Below, in pieces: positions 23,189 through 32,083 of a stretch of DNA of 64,000 bases. The position numbers and the translations under genes were made by a program. This stretch comes from Methylophaga thiooxydans DMS010 (GTDB taxonomy: Bacteria > Pseudomonadota > Gammaproteobacteria > Nitrosococcales > Methylophagaceae), in NCBI RefSeq assembly GCF_000156355.1, contig NZ_GG657898.1, positions 1 to 64,000 on the forward strand. The letters run 5' to 3'. The notes under the pieces are model-generated. The model saw only the letters and a program-made list of their open reading frames with translations. It was not told the DNA's origin and searched no databases. Position 1 is the stretch's first letter. Each line of letters starts with the position of its first letter.

Positions 23189-23611
23189 ATGATGGAAAAC
23201 TTACTACAACTGCTACGTGAGAAGGCATTCGACAAAAAGCCTACCGTCGAAGAACTGAAAAAGTTTGATGGTCTGGACAGCATTACAGCCAAAGAGCGTG
23301 ATGAAGCCTGGAAAGTCATTCAGGACGAAAAGCAGGCTCAGTCTAAAACGAATTCAGAAGCTGATGATAATGGGGGTGGCGGTGACTCAGACAAAAACAG
23401 CACAACCACAACAACCACTACAACCGACAGTGACCCTGATTCTAAACCAAGCACCAAACAGAACGCTTTACCACACTACCGTGTGACCGTGATGCGGGAT
23501 GGGTTTCGTCGTTTAGGTCGTGCCTGGTCAGGCAGTGATGATGTCGAGCTGAGCGAAGAAGAGGTCGCCATCCTGGAAGCCGATCCGATGTTCAGCGTTG
23601 TCGAGCTATAA
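23189..23611 (+). CDS. Mu gp35/HI1506-like head-region protein
   Basis: The 140-aa protein (ATG 23189 or 23192, AAGGA upstream) has an acidic N-terminal helix part, a low-complexity linker with STTTTTTTTD, and a C-terminal ~45-residue domain (YRVTVMRDGFRRLGRAW...LSEEEVAILEADP) of the Mu-like prophage N-protein/HI1506 type. It lies between capsid and gp36 as in Mu. Role unknown, probably head-tail interface. Confidence 0.8.
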   Translation: MMENLLQLLREKAFDKKPTVEELKKFDGLDSITAKERDEAWKVIQDEKQAQSKTNSEADDNGGGGDSDKNSTTTTTTTTDSDPDSKPSTKQNALPHYRVTVMRDGFRRLGRAWSGSDDVELSEEEVAILEADPMFSVVEL

Positions 23612-23626
23612 GCGGATATCTCAACG

Positions 23627-24046
23627 ATGCCTTACTGCACACAACAAGACCTGGTCACCCGATATGGAGAGGATGAACTGATCCAGCTTACGGATAAGCA
23701 AAACACGGGTCAGCTGGACACGGACGTCATTAATTTAGCCATTGCCGACTCAGACAGCATGATTGATGGTTATCTGGGTGGCCGTTACAGCCTGCCGATT
23801 GACCCGCTGCCAAGGTCATTGGTGCGTATTGCTTGCGAAATTACACGCTATTACTTGTACGAAAATCTAGCGCCCGATGAAGTAAAAGACCGGTACAACG
23901 AAGCAGTCAAGTCACTCAAAAGCATCGCCCGTGGCGAATTGAGCATTGGTATCAGTACAGAAGGTGCCAAACCTCTCAGCCAAAACACAGTGAAAATCAA
24001 CACCGGTGGCAATGTCTTTAACCGTAAAGATAAGAGCTTTATATGA
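23627..24046 (+). CDS. Mu gp36-like protein (DUF1320)
   Basis: The 139-aa protein shows the DUF1320 pattern: YCTQQDLVTRYGEDELIQLTD at the start (first 20 as YCTQQDLVTRYGEDELIQLT), the DSMIDGYLGGRYSLPIDPLP block and CEITRYYLYEN. This family sits at the head-tail connector position. The stop overlaps the gp37 start (ATGA). Confidence 0.9.
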   Translation: MPYCTQQDLVTRYGEDELIQLTDKQNTGQLDTDVINLAIADSDSMIDGYLGGRYSLPIDPLPRSLVRIACEITRYYLYENLAPDEVKDRYNEAVKSLKSIARGELSIGISTEGAKPLSQNTVKINTGGNVFNRKDKSFI

Positions 24047-24606
24047 ACAGCATTAGCACCGTTGAAGATCACATCATTGAAAAAGCACAGGCGTTATTTG
24101 GCAATACATTAAGCGCTGCTGAAGTGTTACCCAGCGCGTTGAACTTGGCAGTACTGAAACAGTTGGTTGCCTCAAACAGAACGCCGGGCGTTTACACCAC
24201 GTTTCTCGGTGGTCAAGGCAACTCACGCGGTAGCCTCAATGGCCGTTTTGATGTGTATGTCATCACCCGTCACGTTGGTAACCACAGCGCCCGGCGTCGA
24301 GGTGACACAACCACCATTGGTGCTTATGACATTTTAGCGGCACTGATTCCTAAGCTGCATGAATCGACGATTGCAGGGGTCGGTTCACTGGCGCTGAAGA
24401 ATGTCAGGAATCTGTTTTCAATGCAGCTGGAGCAAAGCTTCAAAGCCACGATGTATGCCGTCACTTTTGAGTTGCCAAATATGCCATTTCCTAATGACTT
24501 TGACCCATCAACGTTGGCTGATTTTGTCACCTTTCATGCTGAACATTCATTGGTCGACGGCGACGACGAACCCGACGCTATTGACCACATAACATTGGAG
24601 CAATAA
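24043..24606 (+). CDS. Mu gp37-like protein (DUF1834)
   Basis: The 187-aa protein has the DUF1834 arrangement with RGSLNGRFDVYVITRH and GAYDILAALIPKLH. It is thought to act at the tail terminator or neck in Mu-type phages. The acidic tail (VDGDDEPDAID) precedes the gp38-like gene by 3 nt. Confidence 0.88.
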   Translation: MNSISTVEDHIIEKAQALFGNTLSAAEVLPSALNLAVLKQLVASNRTPGVYTTFLGGQGNSRGSLNGRFDVYVITRHVGNHSARRRGDTTTIGAYDILAALIPKLHESTIAGVGSLALKNVRNLFSMQLEQSFKATMYAVTFELPNMPFPNDFDPSTLADFVTFHAEHSLVDGDDEPDAIDHITLEQ

Positions 24607-24609
24607 ACC

Positions 24610-24858
24610 ATGCCAGACCGAATTTTTATCAAACCCGCCAAGCAGGCTGTCAATGTGCGAAAGCTACGCGGCGGTCTGTTAAATCAGCACGGTGAATACG
24701 TGCCACGTGAAGTGTATTACCTGAAGCGGATAAAAGACGGTGATGCGATTGAGCTAACCAGTGACGCCGACATTAAAAAAGCGTTGGCCAAGGCTAAAAC
24801 GGATGCCAAAAAAGCCGTTGCTGCCAAACCCACAGATTCAACTGATAAGGATGCATAA
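24610..24858 (+). CDS. Mu gp38-like protein (DUF2635)
   Basis: The 82-aa product has the DUF2635 start (IFIKPAKQAVNVRK) with the YVPREVYYLKRIKDGD strand pair, then a Lys/Ala-rich tail. It sits directly before the sheath gene as in Mu. Function unknown. Confidence 0.88.
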   Translation: MPDRIFIKPAKQAVNVRKLRGGLLNQHGEYVPREVYYLKRIKDGDAIELTSDADIKKALAKAKTDAKKAVAAKPTDSTDKDA

Positions 24859-24860
24859 GC

Positions 24861-26327
24861 ATGGCTATTTCTTTTGATACGATTCCTGAAAAATTACGTC
24901 TACCGTTTACAGCCATTGAGTTCAGTAATCGGTTGGCAGGTAATGCCAATATTGATTTTAAAATGCTGGTTATCGGTCAGCGACTGTCAACCGGCACGAT
25001 TCCAGCGGGGCAAGCAGTTCGTGCCAATAGCCCTGAAGAATTGGAAGCGTATTTTGGTCGAGGCTCTATGTTGGCTGAAATGGGCAAGGCACAAATCAAT
25101 GCCGATCAGTTTACTGAAAAGTGGTTCTTGGCTTTAGATGATGCATCAGGCGGTGAACAAGCAACCGGGTCAATCACCGTTACTGGCCCGGCCACGCGAG
25201 GAGGCACAGTCTTTCTTTACATCGCAGGCTATCGCTTACTCATTGGTGTTGACGCTGCTGACACGGATGAAGATATTGCCAGCGCTATCGTTGCAGCCAT
25301 TACGGCAGAGACGACCTTACCGGTAACAGCCGAAGTTAATGGTGCAGAGTCGACTGAGGTCGATATCACTTGTAAGTGGAAAGGTGAAACCGGCAACGAT
25401 ATTGATATGCGACTCAATTTCTACGATGAAGCCTTGCCTGATGGTGTCGGCCTCACCTTTGTGGCCATGTCTGGCGGTACCGGTAATCCTGATCTTACTG
25501 ATGTGTTCACTGCTATTGGTGATGAATGGTACAACTGGCTTGCAGTGCCTTATACCGATACAGCCAACTTAGTGGTGCTAGAAGCCGAAGCAGAAAGTCG
25601 CTGGGGGCCAATGCGTGCCATCGGCTTTCGGGCATTTACTGCGTTTAAAGGCACCCACTCAGAAACCGGGACTTTTGGCAGTGGACGAAATGGCCCACAC
25701 GTCACCTGCATGGGTACCAATGACTCACCGACTCCGCCTTATCTATGGGCTGGCGTCAATTGTGTTGTCGCTGCCGCTTCCTTGCAAATTGACCCGGCAC
25801 GTCAGCTAAGAACGCTGGCATTGCCTGGTATTAAGCCACCGAAAAAAGAACTGCGTTGGGATGGTACCGAGCGTAATCAGCTGCTGTTCGATGGTATTGC
25901 TACTTACAGTGTTGATCGTGGTGGATTGGTACGAATTGAACGTCAAATCAGTATGTATCAAACCAATGCGTCCGGCTTTGCTGATGACAGTTATCTCAAC
26001 ATCAACACGGCAGAAACATTAGAACGCATCCGCTTTGAGCAACGGGCAATGGTGTCTCAAAAATTCCCGCGTCACAAGCTGGCGGATGATGATTTTGATA
26101 TTCCAGCCGGTCAGGCGGTGGTGACGCCTAATGCCATGGAAGATGAGTTTTTAGCCTTGTATACCGTCTTTATGGATCGCGGCTGGTGCCAGGATTATGA
26201 AGGTTATAAAGCCACAATCATCGCTGAAATTCATGATGACGATCCAGACCGTCTGGATATGTATGACTCACCAAAACTCATCAATAACCTACGTGTCACG
26301 GCTGTGCACACTGAATATCGTCGTTAA
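24861..26327 (+). CDS. Contractile tail sheath protein (Mu gpL-like)
   Basis: This 488-aa protein has the tail-sheath pattern of the Mu gpL family, with the N-terminal FDTIPEKLRLPF segment and a C-terminal handshake/sheath domain (NNLRVTAVHTEYRR). It polymerises around the tube and contracts on infection, indicating a myovirus. SD not unusual. Confidence 0.94.
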   Translation: MAISFDTIPEKLRLPFTAIEFSNRLAGNANIDFKMLVIGQRLSTGTIPAGQAVRANSPEELEAYFGRGSMLAEMGKAQINADQFTEKWFLALDDASGGEQATGSITVTGPATRGGTVFLYIAGYRLLIGVDAADTDEDIASAIVAAITAETTLPVTAEVNGAESTEVDITCKWKGETGNDIDMRLNFYDEALPDGVGLTFVAMSGGTGNPDLTDVFTAIGDEWYNWLAVPYTDTANLVVLEAEAESRWGPMRAIGFRAFTAFKGTHSETGTFGSGRNGPHVTCMGTNDSPTPPYLWAGVNCVVAAASLQIDPARQLRTLALPGIKPPKKELRWDGTERNQLLFDGIATYSVDRGGLVRIERQISMYQTNASGFADDSYLNINTAETLERIRFEQRAMVSQKFPRHKLADDDFDIPAGQAVVTPNAMEDEFLALYTVFMDRGWCQDYEGYKATIIAEIHDDDPDRLDMYDSPKLINNLRVTAVHTEYRR

Positions 26328-26342
26328 ATTTAGGAGTAAGCA

Positions 26343-26693
26343 ATGAGCGAACAAGTCACAGGAAAAGTAAAAGTCAGAATTGACGGCGGTGTTATTGAGT
26401 CAGAAAACGAAGCCACGTTAGATCCGGGTGGTGTTTCAAGAGAACCGTCGAGCCATGGTGGCAAAACCTATTTCACCGAATCAGATTCACCACCGAACCT
26501 GAAGTTTAAAATCCTGCTCACGTCAACGGTTGACGTGACAGAGGTGAATAAGTGGAAAAACAAAACCGTCACGTTTATCACTGATACCGGCCAACGTTAT
26601 TTAATGCGTAACGCCTTCACTGTGAATGTGATTGAGCATGGCATGACCAGTGCGGATGTCGAGATGTCAGGCGATATGGCGGAGAAGGTATAA
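26343..26693 (+). CDS. Tail tube protein (Mu gpM-like)
   Basis: The 116-aa protein fits the Mu tail-tube family: VKVRIDGGVIESENEATLDP, the GKTYFTESDSPPNLKF loop and a C-terminal EHGMTSADVEMSG. It has TAGGAGTAAGCA upstream. It forms the inner conduit of the contractile tail. Confidence 0.92.
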   Translation: MSEQVTGKVKVRIDGGVIESENEATLDPGGVSREPSSHGGKTYFTESDSPPNLKFKILLTSTVDVTEVNKWKNKTVTFITDTGQRYLMRNAFTVNVIEHGMTSADVEMSGDMAEKV

Positions 26694-26697
26694 ACGC

Positions 26698-27078
26698 ATG
26701 GCCACGATAACAATTTCACTCGAACACGGCGTCAAAATGGGCGATAAAACCCACACTACAGTCTTGCTGCGAGAGTTAACCCCTGGAGACATCATTGATG
26801 CGGGGCTAGCGTCTGAACGTGTCACGGCATCAGATGATGGCTATGTGTTTGCTGTCAGTCCGACATTGATGGGGCTTCATACCTTGGCGAAGCAGATTGA
26901 ATCTATTGGTGATTATGACGGCATTGTTGATATTGATGACCTGCGTAAATTTCACCGTGAAGATTTTGAGCTGCTTCAGTTTCATGCAGAACGATTAGAC
27001 CAGGCAGTGCTGGAGTCTGTCATGCAGCGGGGGAAGCATGATGCGTCTGGCGGAGAACCTGAACTGGCAGACGATTAA
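26698..27078 (+). CDS. Tail assembly chaperone (Mu gp41-like)
   Basis: The 126-aa protein is read from ATG 26698; an in-frame extension upstream to 26650 lies inside the tube gene. It has ATITISLEHGVKMG, TVLLRELTPGDIIDA and DLRKFHREDFELLQ, the tail-assembly chaperone pattern. By analogy with the G/GT system it wraps the tape measure during tail assembly. A G5 run at 27029-27033 near its 3' end allows a frameshift product (next entry). Confidence 0.9.
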   Translation: MATITISLEHGVKMGDKTHTTVLLRELTPGDIIDAGLASERVTASDDGYVFAVSPTLMGLHTLAKQIESIGDYDGIVDIDDLRKFHREDFELLQFHAERLDQAVLESVMQRGKHDASGGEPELADD

Positions 27079-27163
27079 GTTCAGCCAGTACAGCCAGACG
27101 CCTCTTAACTACACATTAAATAGACCTTTAAGACTCTTTTATACGCAGCTAATGAAACGATGA
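26698..27163 (+). CDS. Frameshifted tail assembly chaperone (gp41-gp42 type, -2 frameshift)
   Basis: In the frame -2/+1 to gp41, an open frame runs through MRLAENLNWQTIKFSQYSQT and stops at 27161-27163, overlapping the tape-measure start as ATGA. At CGG GGG AAG (27028-27036) a tRNA on GGG 27031-27033 can re-pair with GGG at 27029-27031, a -2 slip. Mu is known to use a -2 slip at a G-rich site here, whereas most phages use -1. The fusion would be about 154 aa. The RLAENLNW motif is what these extensions usually carry. Confidence 0.8.
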
Positions 27164-28932
27164 GCCAAAACGACTTAACAACCAGCATCAACATCAACGC
27201 CGGAGGTAACTTCGGCCGCCAGATGCGTGTTAATGAAGACCGTTGGAAACGCTTTAGCAAAACAGGCCAACGTCAAATGGGCGTGTTGCGTAGAAGTGTC
27301 AGCAGCTTTGGTAACGGGCTTGATAAGTTAGGCAATCGTTACACCGCACTATTGACCGGTGCCGCTGGTGCCGGAACAGCCAAGTTTTTAGTCTCGCTTG
27401 AGCGTCGCTTCACTCGGCTAGGCATTCAAGCCAATATCGGTGCTGAAGCAATCGATGAACTGAAAAAGAAAATCTATGAAACGGCACAATCACCCGACAT
27501 CAGAGTTGACCCAAGTCAAATCACCAGCGCGATTGAATCTATTGTCGAGAAAACCGGTGACCTGGACTTTGCTGAAGCCAATATCCGCAACATTGGTTTA
27601 GCCATCCAGGCAACCGGTGCAGAAGGCACATCGATTGGTGAAGTGCTAGGTGAGTTCCAGAAAATGGGCATCGTCTTGGAAAAAGACGTGCTTACGGCAC
27701 TCGACACACTCAATGTGCAAGGTAAAGAAGGCGCGTTCACCTTGCAAAATATTGCGGCATTAGGCCCTCGTGTTGTCACCGCTTACACCTCGATGGGGCG
27801 GCAAGGTATTCCTGCTATTCGTGAGATGGGTGCGGCATTGCAGGTTATCCGTCAGGGTACCGGCTCATCAGAGATGGCAGCGACGGCTTTTGAAGCCTTA
27901 ATGCGGACACTGAGTGATGCTAAGAAAATAGACATGCTCAAAAGCGGCGGCATCAAAATATTTGATGCTGAAGCTTTAAGTCGTGGCGAAGAAGTGTTGC
28001 GACCAATCAATGAAATCATGGTCGACATTATCAAAAAAACACAAGGCAAAAAAACACTGTTAAGCACCGTGTTTGATGCAGAAGCCATGCGTGCATTCAA
28101 TTCTTCCACTGCCGAGTTCCAGCGCACTGGTGGGCTGGAAAGCTTAGATAAATTCATGAATGTCCACGCTGATGGCACCACCACATTAGAAGACTCGACC
28201 AGAGCAGCAAATGATGCCGCAGGCGCTATGCGAAACCTCTACACTGCCTGGCAACAATTTGCTGACTCAAACCTGACTACCTACATTCAATCATTGGCGG
28301 ACACGATCAATGACATTGATAAAGAAACACTGGATATGCTCATCAAAGGTGCAGCAGGTCTGGTTGCAGTCGGTGGCACAGCTATCCTAGCGAGGAAACT
28401 CTATAAAGGTGGCAAGGGTATCTCCGACTTTGTTAAAGGCAGCAAAGCTAAATCCGCCATGGGTGGTGCACTAGGCGGGATGGATGGGGTAACGCCTGTT
28501 TATGTTGTCAATATGCGCGGCGGCATGGATCCAACGGGTATGGATCCAAAAAAGAAACCAAAAGTAAAAAAACCTAATCGTAGGCAAATGCTTAGAGCAG
28601 CGCCAAATATGAAAACAATAGCAGCGATGGGTGCCGGAGCGATGGGTACTGCTGGTTTAGCAGTTGGCGCTGCTGGTTTGGCAGGTTACGGAGCCGGTAA
28701 GGTTATTTATGATAATGCATTAGAAGGCACTGAGTTTGCTGACGCATTAGGCCGTTCGATTGCTAAAGCCTTGGCTTTGTTTGGTAATGATAATGCTCAG
28801 GCCGCATTAAGTGCGGAAAAACGCAGCCAACTGCAAATTGAAGTCACCGATAAGCGTGTCCAGGTCAAAAATATCCAAAGCGATGACATGGATATTAATG
28901 TCGATACTGGCCCTACAGTGGGGAATCTGTAA
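27160..28932 (+). CDS. Tail tape measure protein
   Basis: This 590-aa protein is of the phage tail tape-measure type: an N-terminal ~70-residue helical part, a TMP repeat-like central core (~75-380) with QATGAEGTSIGEVLGEFQKM, a membrane-prone stretch (GAAGLVAVGGTAILARKL, ~370-388), and Gly/Ala-rich segments near 490-520. It sets tail length and helps DNA ejection. It is short for the type, so the tail is probably short. It follows the chaperone frame with ATGA coupling. Confidence 0.93.
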   Translation: MSQNDLTTSININAGGNFGRQMRVNEDRWKRFSKTGQRQMGVLRRSVSSFGNGLDKLGNRYTALLTGAAGAGTAKFLVSLERRFTRLGIQANIGAEAIDELKKKIYETAQSPDIRVDPSQITSAIESIVEKTGDLDFAEANIRNIGLAIQATGAEGTSIGEVLGEFQKMGIVLEKDVLTALDTLNVQGKEGAFTLQNIAALGPRVVTAYTSMGRQGIPAIREMGAALQVIRQGTGSSEMAATAFEALMRTLSDAKKIDMLKSGGIKIFDAEALSRGEEVLRPINEIMVDIIKKTQGKKTLLSTVFDAEAMRAFNSSTAEFQRTGGLESLDKFMNVHADGTTTLEDSTRAANDAAGAMRNLYTAWQQFADSNLTTYIQSLADTINDIDKETLDMLIKGAAGLVAVGGTAILARKLYKGGKGISDFVKGSKAKSAMGGALGGMDGVTPVYVVNMRGGMDPTGMDPKKKPKVKKPNRRQMLRAAPNMKTIAAMGAGAMGTAGLAVGAAGLAGYGAGKVIYDNALEGTEFADALGRSIAKALALFGNDNAQAALSAEKRSQLQIEVTDKRVQVKNIQSDDMDINVDTGPTVGNL

Positions 28933-30059
28933 TGGCCGAACAAGTATTGACATGGCGCGAGCAACTTCAACAATCCTCATTCCGTGGCGTTGAGTTTTAT
29001 GTTGATGACCATACGCTCGAATTTGGTCGCCGTGTCCAGTTGCATGATTATCCCTTTAAAGATGATGCCTATGCCGAAGACTTAGGCGGCAAAGATGCTG
29101 TGTACTCCTTTCCTGCTTTTGTAGTGGGTGAAGATTACAGGCAGCAGCGTGACAAACTGATTGAGGCTTTAAACAAAAAAGGCTCTGGCACCTTAGTTCA
29201 TCGTTACCTCGGACGTGTCCGTGTGCAGGCTGGCCCCAGCAGTTTGCGTGAAACCAATAAAGAAGGTGGTATTGCCCGATTTACTCTGACTTTTTACAAA
29301 GCTGAGTCACGCGCCAAGCCAACATCAAAAGTTGACACGCAACAACGCGTCAATGCAGCGGCCAAAAACGCACAAGCTGTAGTGAAGCAACAATTTACAT
29401 CGGCATACAGCGTTACCGGCTTTCCAGGTTGGGTGAAAGAACAGGCGAAAACCGTCTTATCCGATATCGAGTCACGCTTTTCCGGATTAGGTGTTATCGA
29501 TGCCACCATTGCCGATTTTGTTGGTTTGCCCGATGCCTTAGCGGGGCAGGTGATTGGCAGTGTCGGCAGTCTTTCTGCCATGACTCAGTTTCGTAAACTG
29601 TTCAGCTTTGGTAGCGAATCAGCCGCCGTGCCAACCACCACGCCAAGTCGTGTTCAGCAAGCCTCAAATCAGCAGGCAATCATTAACCTGGTACAACAAT
29701 CATCACAAATTGAAGCGGCCAGAGTGGCTAGTACCCGTGATTATGACTCGGCTCAAGATGCGATTGCCGCACGTGATGAACTGTCTGAGGTATTAGATGA
29801 GCAAATGCAAGCGGCAGACGATGAGACCTATATCGCACTGCAAGATTTACGGGCTTCCATGGTTCAAGACCTGACAGAACGTGCCGCCAACCTCAAGCAA
29901 GTTCGTCGCTATACACCACAAGCGACATTGCCCTCATTAGTGATTGCGCATCAGCTCTACCAAGACGCTGATCGTGCAACCGATATCGTCTCTCGCAATA
30001 ACATCGGTCACCCCGGATTTGTACCCGGTGGTCAGACTTTGGAGGTGTTGGATGCATGA
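28932..30059 (+). CDS. DNA circularisation/baseplate hub protein (Mu gpN-like)
   Basis: The 375-aa protein carries an N-terminal DNA-circularisation-family domain (WREQLQQSSFRGVEFYVDD, ~8-125, with HDYPFKDDAYAEDLG). In Mu gpN is a baseplate/tail component despite the family name. The C-terminal ~230 residues are helical and variable. Confidence 0.9.
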   Translation: MAEQVLTWREQLQQSSFRGVEFYVDDHTLEFGRRVQLHDYPFKDDAYAEDLGGKDAVYSFPAFVVGEDYRQQRDKLIEALNKKGSGTLVHRYLGRVRVQAGPSSLRETNKEGGIARFTLTFYKAESRAKPTSKVDTQQRVNAAAKNAQAVVKQQFTSAYSVTGFPGWVKEQAKTVLSDIESRFSGLGVIDATIADFVGLPDALAGQVIGSVGSLSAMTQFRKLFSFGSESAAVPTTTPSRVQQASNQQAIINLVQQSSQIEAARVASTRDYDSAQDAIAARDELSEVLDEQMQAADDETYIALQDLRASMVQDLTERAANLKQVRRYTPQATLPSLVIAHQLYQDADRATDIVSRNNIGHPGFVPGGQTLEVLDA

Positions 30060-31074
30060 TGTCGCCTTGAAAGTGAATGGTCTGGACTGGTATGGCTGGG
30101 AAGAGGTTCGGATCAATCGTTCAATTGTTCAAATTGCGAATGAGTTTAATCTCAAGCTGACTGATAAATGGTCTGAAAACAGCGCGCCACGCCCTATTAA
30201 CGATGGCGATTCCTGCAAGGTGACGATTGATGATCACACGGTCATCACTGGCTATATTGATGAAGTTGATCATAGCTATGATGACAGCACTAATGGCATT
30301 CAAGTAGCAGGGCGTGATGCAACCGGTGACCTGGTTGATTGTAGCGCGCCATCGTTTCAGTGGGCTGGTCGTAACCAATTAGAGGGTGCGTCAGTACTCT
30401 GTGAGCCATACGGTATTCCGGTGTCCTCAACGGTTGATACCAGCAAACCGTTTGCCACAATGAAATCAGATGAAGGTGAAAGCACCTTTGAAGTGCTCGA
30501 TACCGTCGCTAAAATCAGAGCAGTACTGCTAGTGTCTGATGGTTTGGGTGGCCTAAAAATCACACGTTCCGGAACCCGACGCCTGAAAGGCAGTTTAGAA
30601 ACCGGTGTCAACATTAAAGCCGGTAGTCGTAAACGCTCATCACGCGAACGCTTTAGTCACTACACGGTTAAAGGCCAAACCAGCAGTGCCTGGATAGATA
30701 CGGTATCGGTGTCAGCTACCGTGGCAGATAAAGCCGTTACTCGTCATCGACCTAAAATTATTCTAGCTGAAGATGCCTTAGATGCCGCTGGCTGCAAAGC
30801 CAGAGCCACATGGCATAGAAATATTTCTGCAGCGAAAGCTCAGACATTTAATTACACGATGCTGAGCTGGTATTTAGACGATGAATTGATCGAACCCAAT
30901 TGCCTTATCGCAGTGAAAGACCACTACCTGAATGTCAATCGTGACCTATTGATCGTAGGCATCACCTATATAGTTGATGATAAAGGGCTGCGCGCTGAGC
31001 TGATCCTTGGTTTGCCTGAAGCGTTTGAACTACAAGCCCTGCCAGAGCCAAACGATGAAGGCGGTGTCTGGTAA
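30052..31074 (+). CDS. Baseplate hub protein (Mu gpP / gp44-like)
   Basis: The protein is 340 aa from ATG 30052, with GGAGGTGTTG directly ahead. The ORF extends upstream into the gpN gene but has no matching ribosome site. It has the hub-like DALKVNG and GYIDEVDHSYDDSTNGIQVAGRD segments typical of the gp27/gpD hub fold. It attaches the spike to the tail tube. The final bases overlap the spike gene by one. Confidence 0.9.
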   Translation: MHDVALKVNGLDWYGWEEVRINRSIVQIANEFNLKLTDKWSENSAPRPINDGDSCKVTIDDHTVITGYIDEVDHSYDDSTNGIQVAGRDATGDLVDCSAPSFQWAGRNQLEGASVLCEPYGIPVSSTVDTSKPFATMKSDEGESTFEVLDTVAKIRAVLLVSDGLGGLKITRSGTRRLKGSLETGVNIKAGSRKRSSRERFSHYTVKGQTSSAWIDTVSVSATVADKAVTRHRPKIILAEDALDAAGCKARATWHRNISAAKAQTFNYTMLSWYLDDELIEPNCLIAVKDHYLNVNRDLLIVGITYIVDDKGLRAELILGLPEAFELQALPEPNDEGGVW

Positions 31075-31625
31075 TGCGTCGCTTACAGAAATTACTGTCA
31101 CCATTAAAACGTGGCCTGCAACAAATGCTACGTGTCGGTGCCTTGCTTAAAGTCAATGACGCACCACCGATTCAAATGGTGCAGATCGAAACCTTATCTG
31201 GTGAGGTGATTGAGGTGCCTCGCATTCAAGATTACGGCATAACATCCGTGCCACTACCCGGAGCAAAAGGTGTCGTCGCGGCTATTGGCGGTAAAACCAA
31301 TGGCTATGTTTGCATCAAGATGGATGATAAGCGCTATCGTCAAGTCAGTCTCAAGCCGGGCGAAGTTGCACTCTACGATAGTCAAGGACAACTCGTTCAC
31401 CTCAAGCAGGGTGGCCTGATGGAGTTGATTGCCAACACACAAATCACGGCCAAAGTGCCGGTTTTTCGTATCGAAGGCCAACTGAACGTCACCGGCGACA
31501 TTATCGATCACGTCGATAGCGATGGTCTGACCATGGCGAGCATGCGTTCTACTTATAACGGCCACAATCATAATGGCGATAGTGGCGGCACCACCAGTAA
31601 CCCTAATCAGAGTATGACACCATGA
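31074..31625 (+). CDS. Baseplate spike protein (Mu gp45-like)
   Basis: The 183-aa protein shows the gp45 OB-fold (~25-100) and a C-terminal beta-helix with GHNHNGDSGG, an H-x-H motif. In Mu gp45 the H-x-H binds an iron at the tip of the membrane-piercing needle. It forms the trimeric central spike. Confidence 0.93.
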   Translation: MRRLQKLLSPLKRGLQQMLRVGALLKVNDAPPIQMVQIETLSGEVIEVPRIQDYGITSVPLPGAKGVVAAIGGKTNGYVCIKMDDKRYRQVSLKPGEVALYDSQGQLVHLKQGGLMELIANTQITAKVPVFRIEGQLNVTGDIIDHVDSDGLTMASMRSTYNGHNHNGDSGGTTSNPNQSMTP

Positions 31626-32083
31626 TGGATTTTGTTATCAAAATGGTGAATAAAAATGGTCGTCCACGCTTTGTGCTGGAAACCGATCCATTAAAAATTA
31701 CCTACGTCGCGATACTGGAAACAGCCGTCATCGTGGCGCTTTTCACTGACAGACAAGCCGACTCAGATGACGTCATCCCCGATGGCACCAATGATAAACG
31801 TGGCTGGTGGGGCGATGCCTTGGCGTCTGTTTCTGGTGACTTGATCGGCTCACGGCTTTGGTTGTTACAACGTGAAAAGCAAACCGAGCCTGTGCGAAAA
31901 GCCGCTGAAGACTATGCCGATGAAGCCTTGCAGCATCTCATTGATGATGAAGTGGTTGATTCCGTGCAAGTCACAGCCAGTTACCCACGCGCTGAATGGT
32001 TAGCCTTAGATATCGACATCGAAACAGCAGACGGCCAGCTTTTAAATTTCAATTATGCCTGGGAGGCTTTCAATGGCGTTTAA
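31622..32083 (+). CDS. Baseplate wedge protein (Mu gp46-like, gp25/GPW type)
   Basis: The 153-aa product has the gp46 pattern with GWWGDALASVSGDLIGSRLW, the turn typical of baseplate wedge gp25-like proteins. ATG 31622 or 31625 is possible. It couples to gp45 by ATGA. Confidence 0.92.
   Translation: MMDFVIKMVNKNGRPRFVLETDPLKITYVAILETAVIVALFTDRQADSDDVIPDGTNDKRGWWGDALASVSGDLIGSRLWLLQREKQTEPVRKAAEDYADEALQHLIDDEVVDSVQVTASYPRAEWLALDIDIETADGQLLNFNYAWEAFNGV

Noticed and set aside
27098-27150. Possible non-coding repeats (TTAA units) before the tape measure
   Set aside because: This stretch is the coding frame of the frameshifted chaperone and ends in an ATGA overlap, so the pattern is coding.
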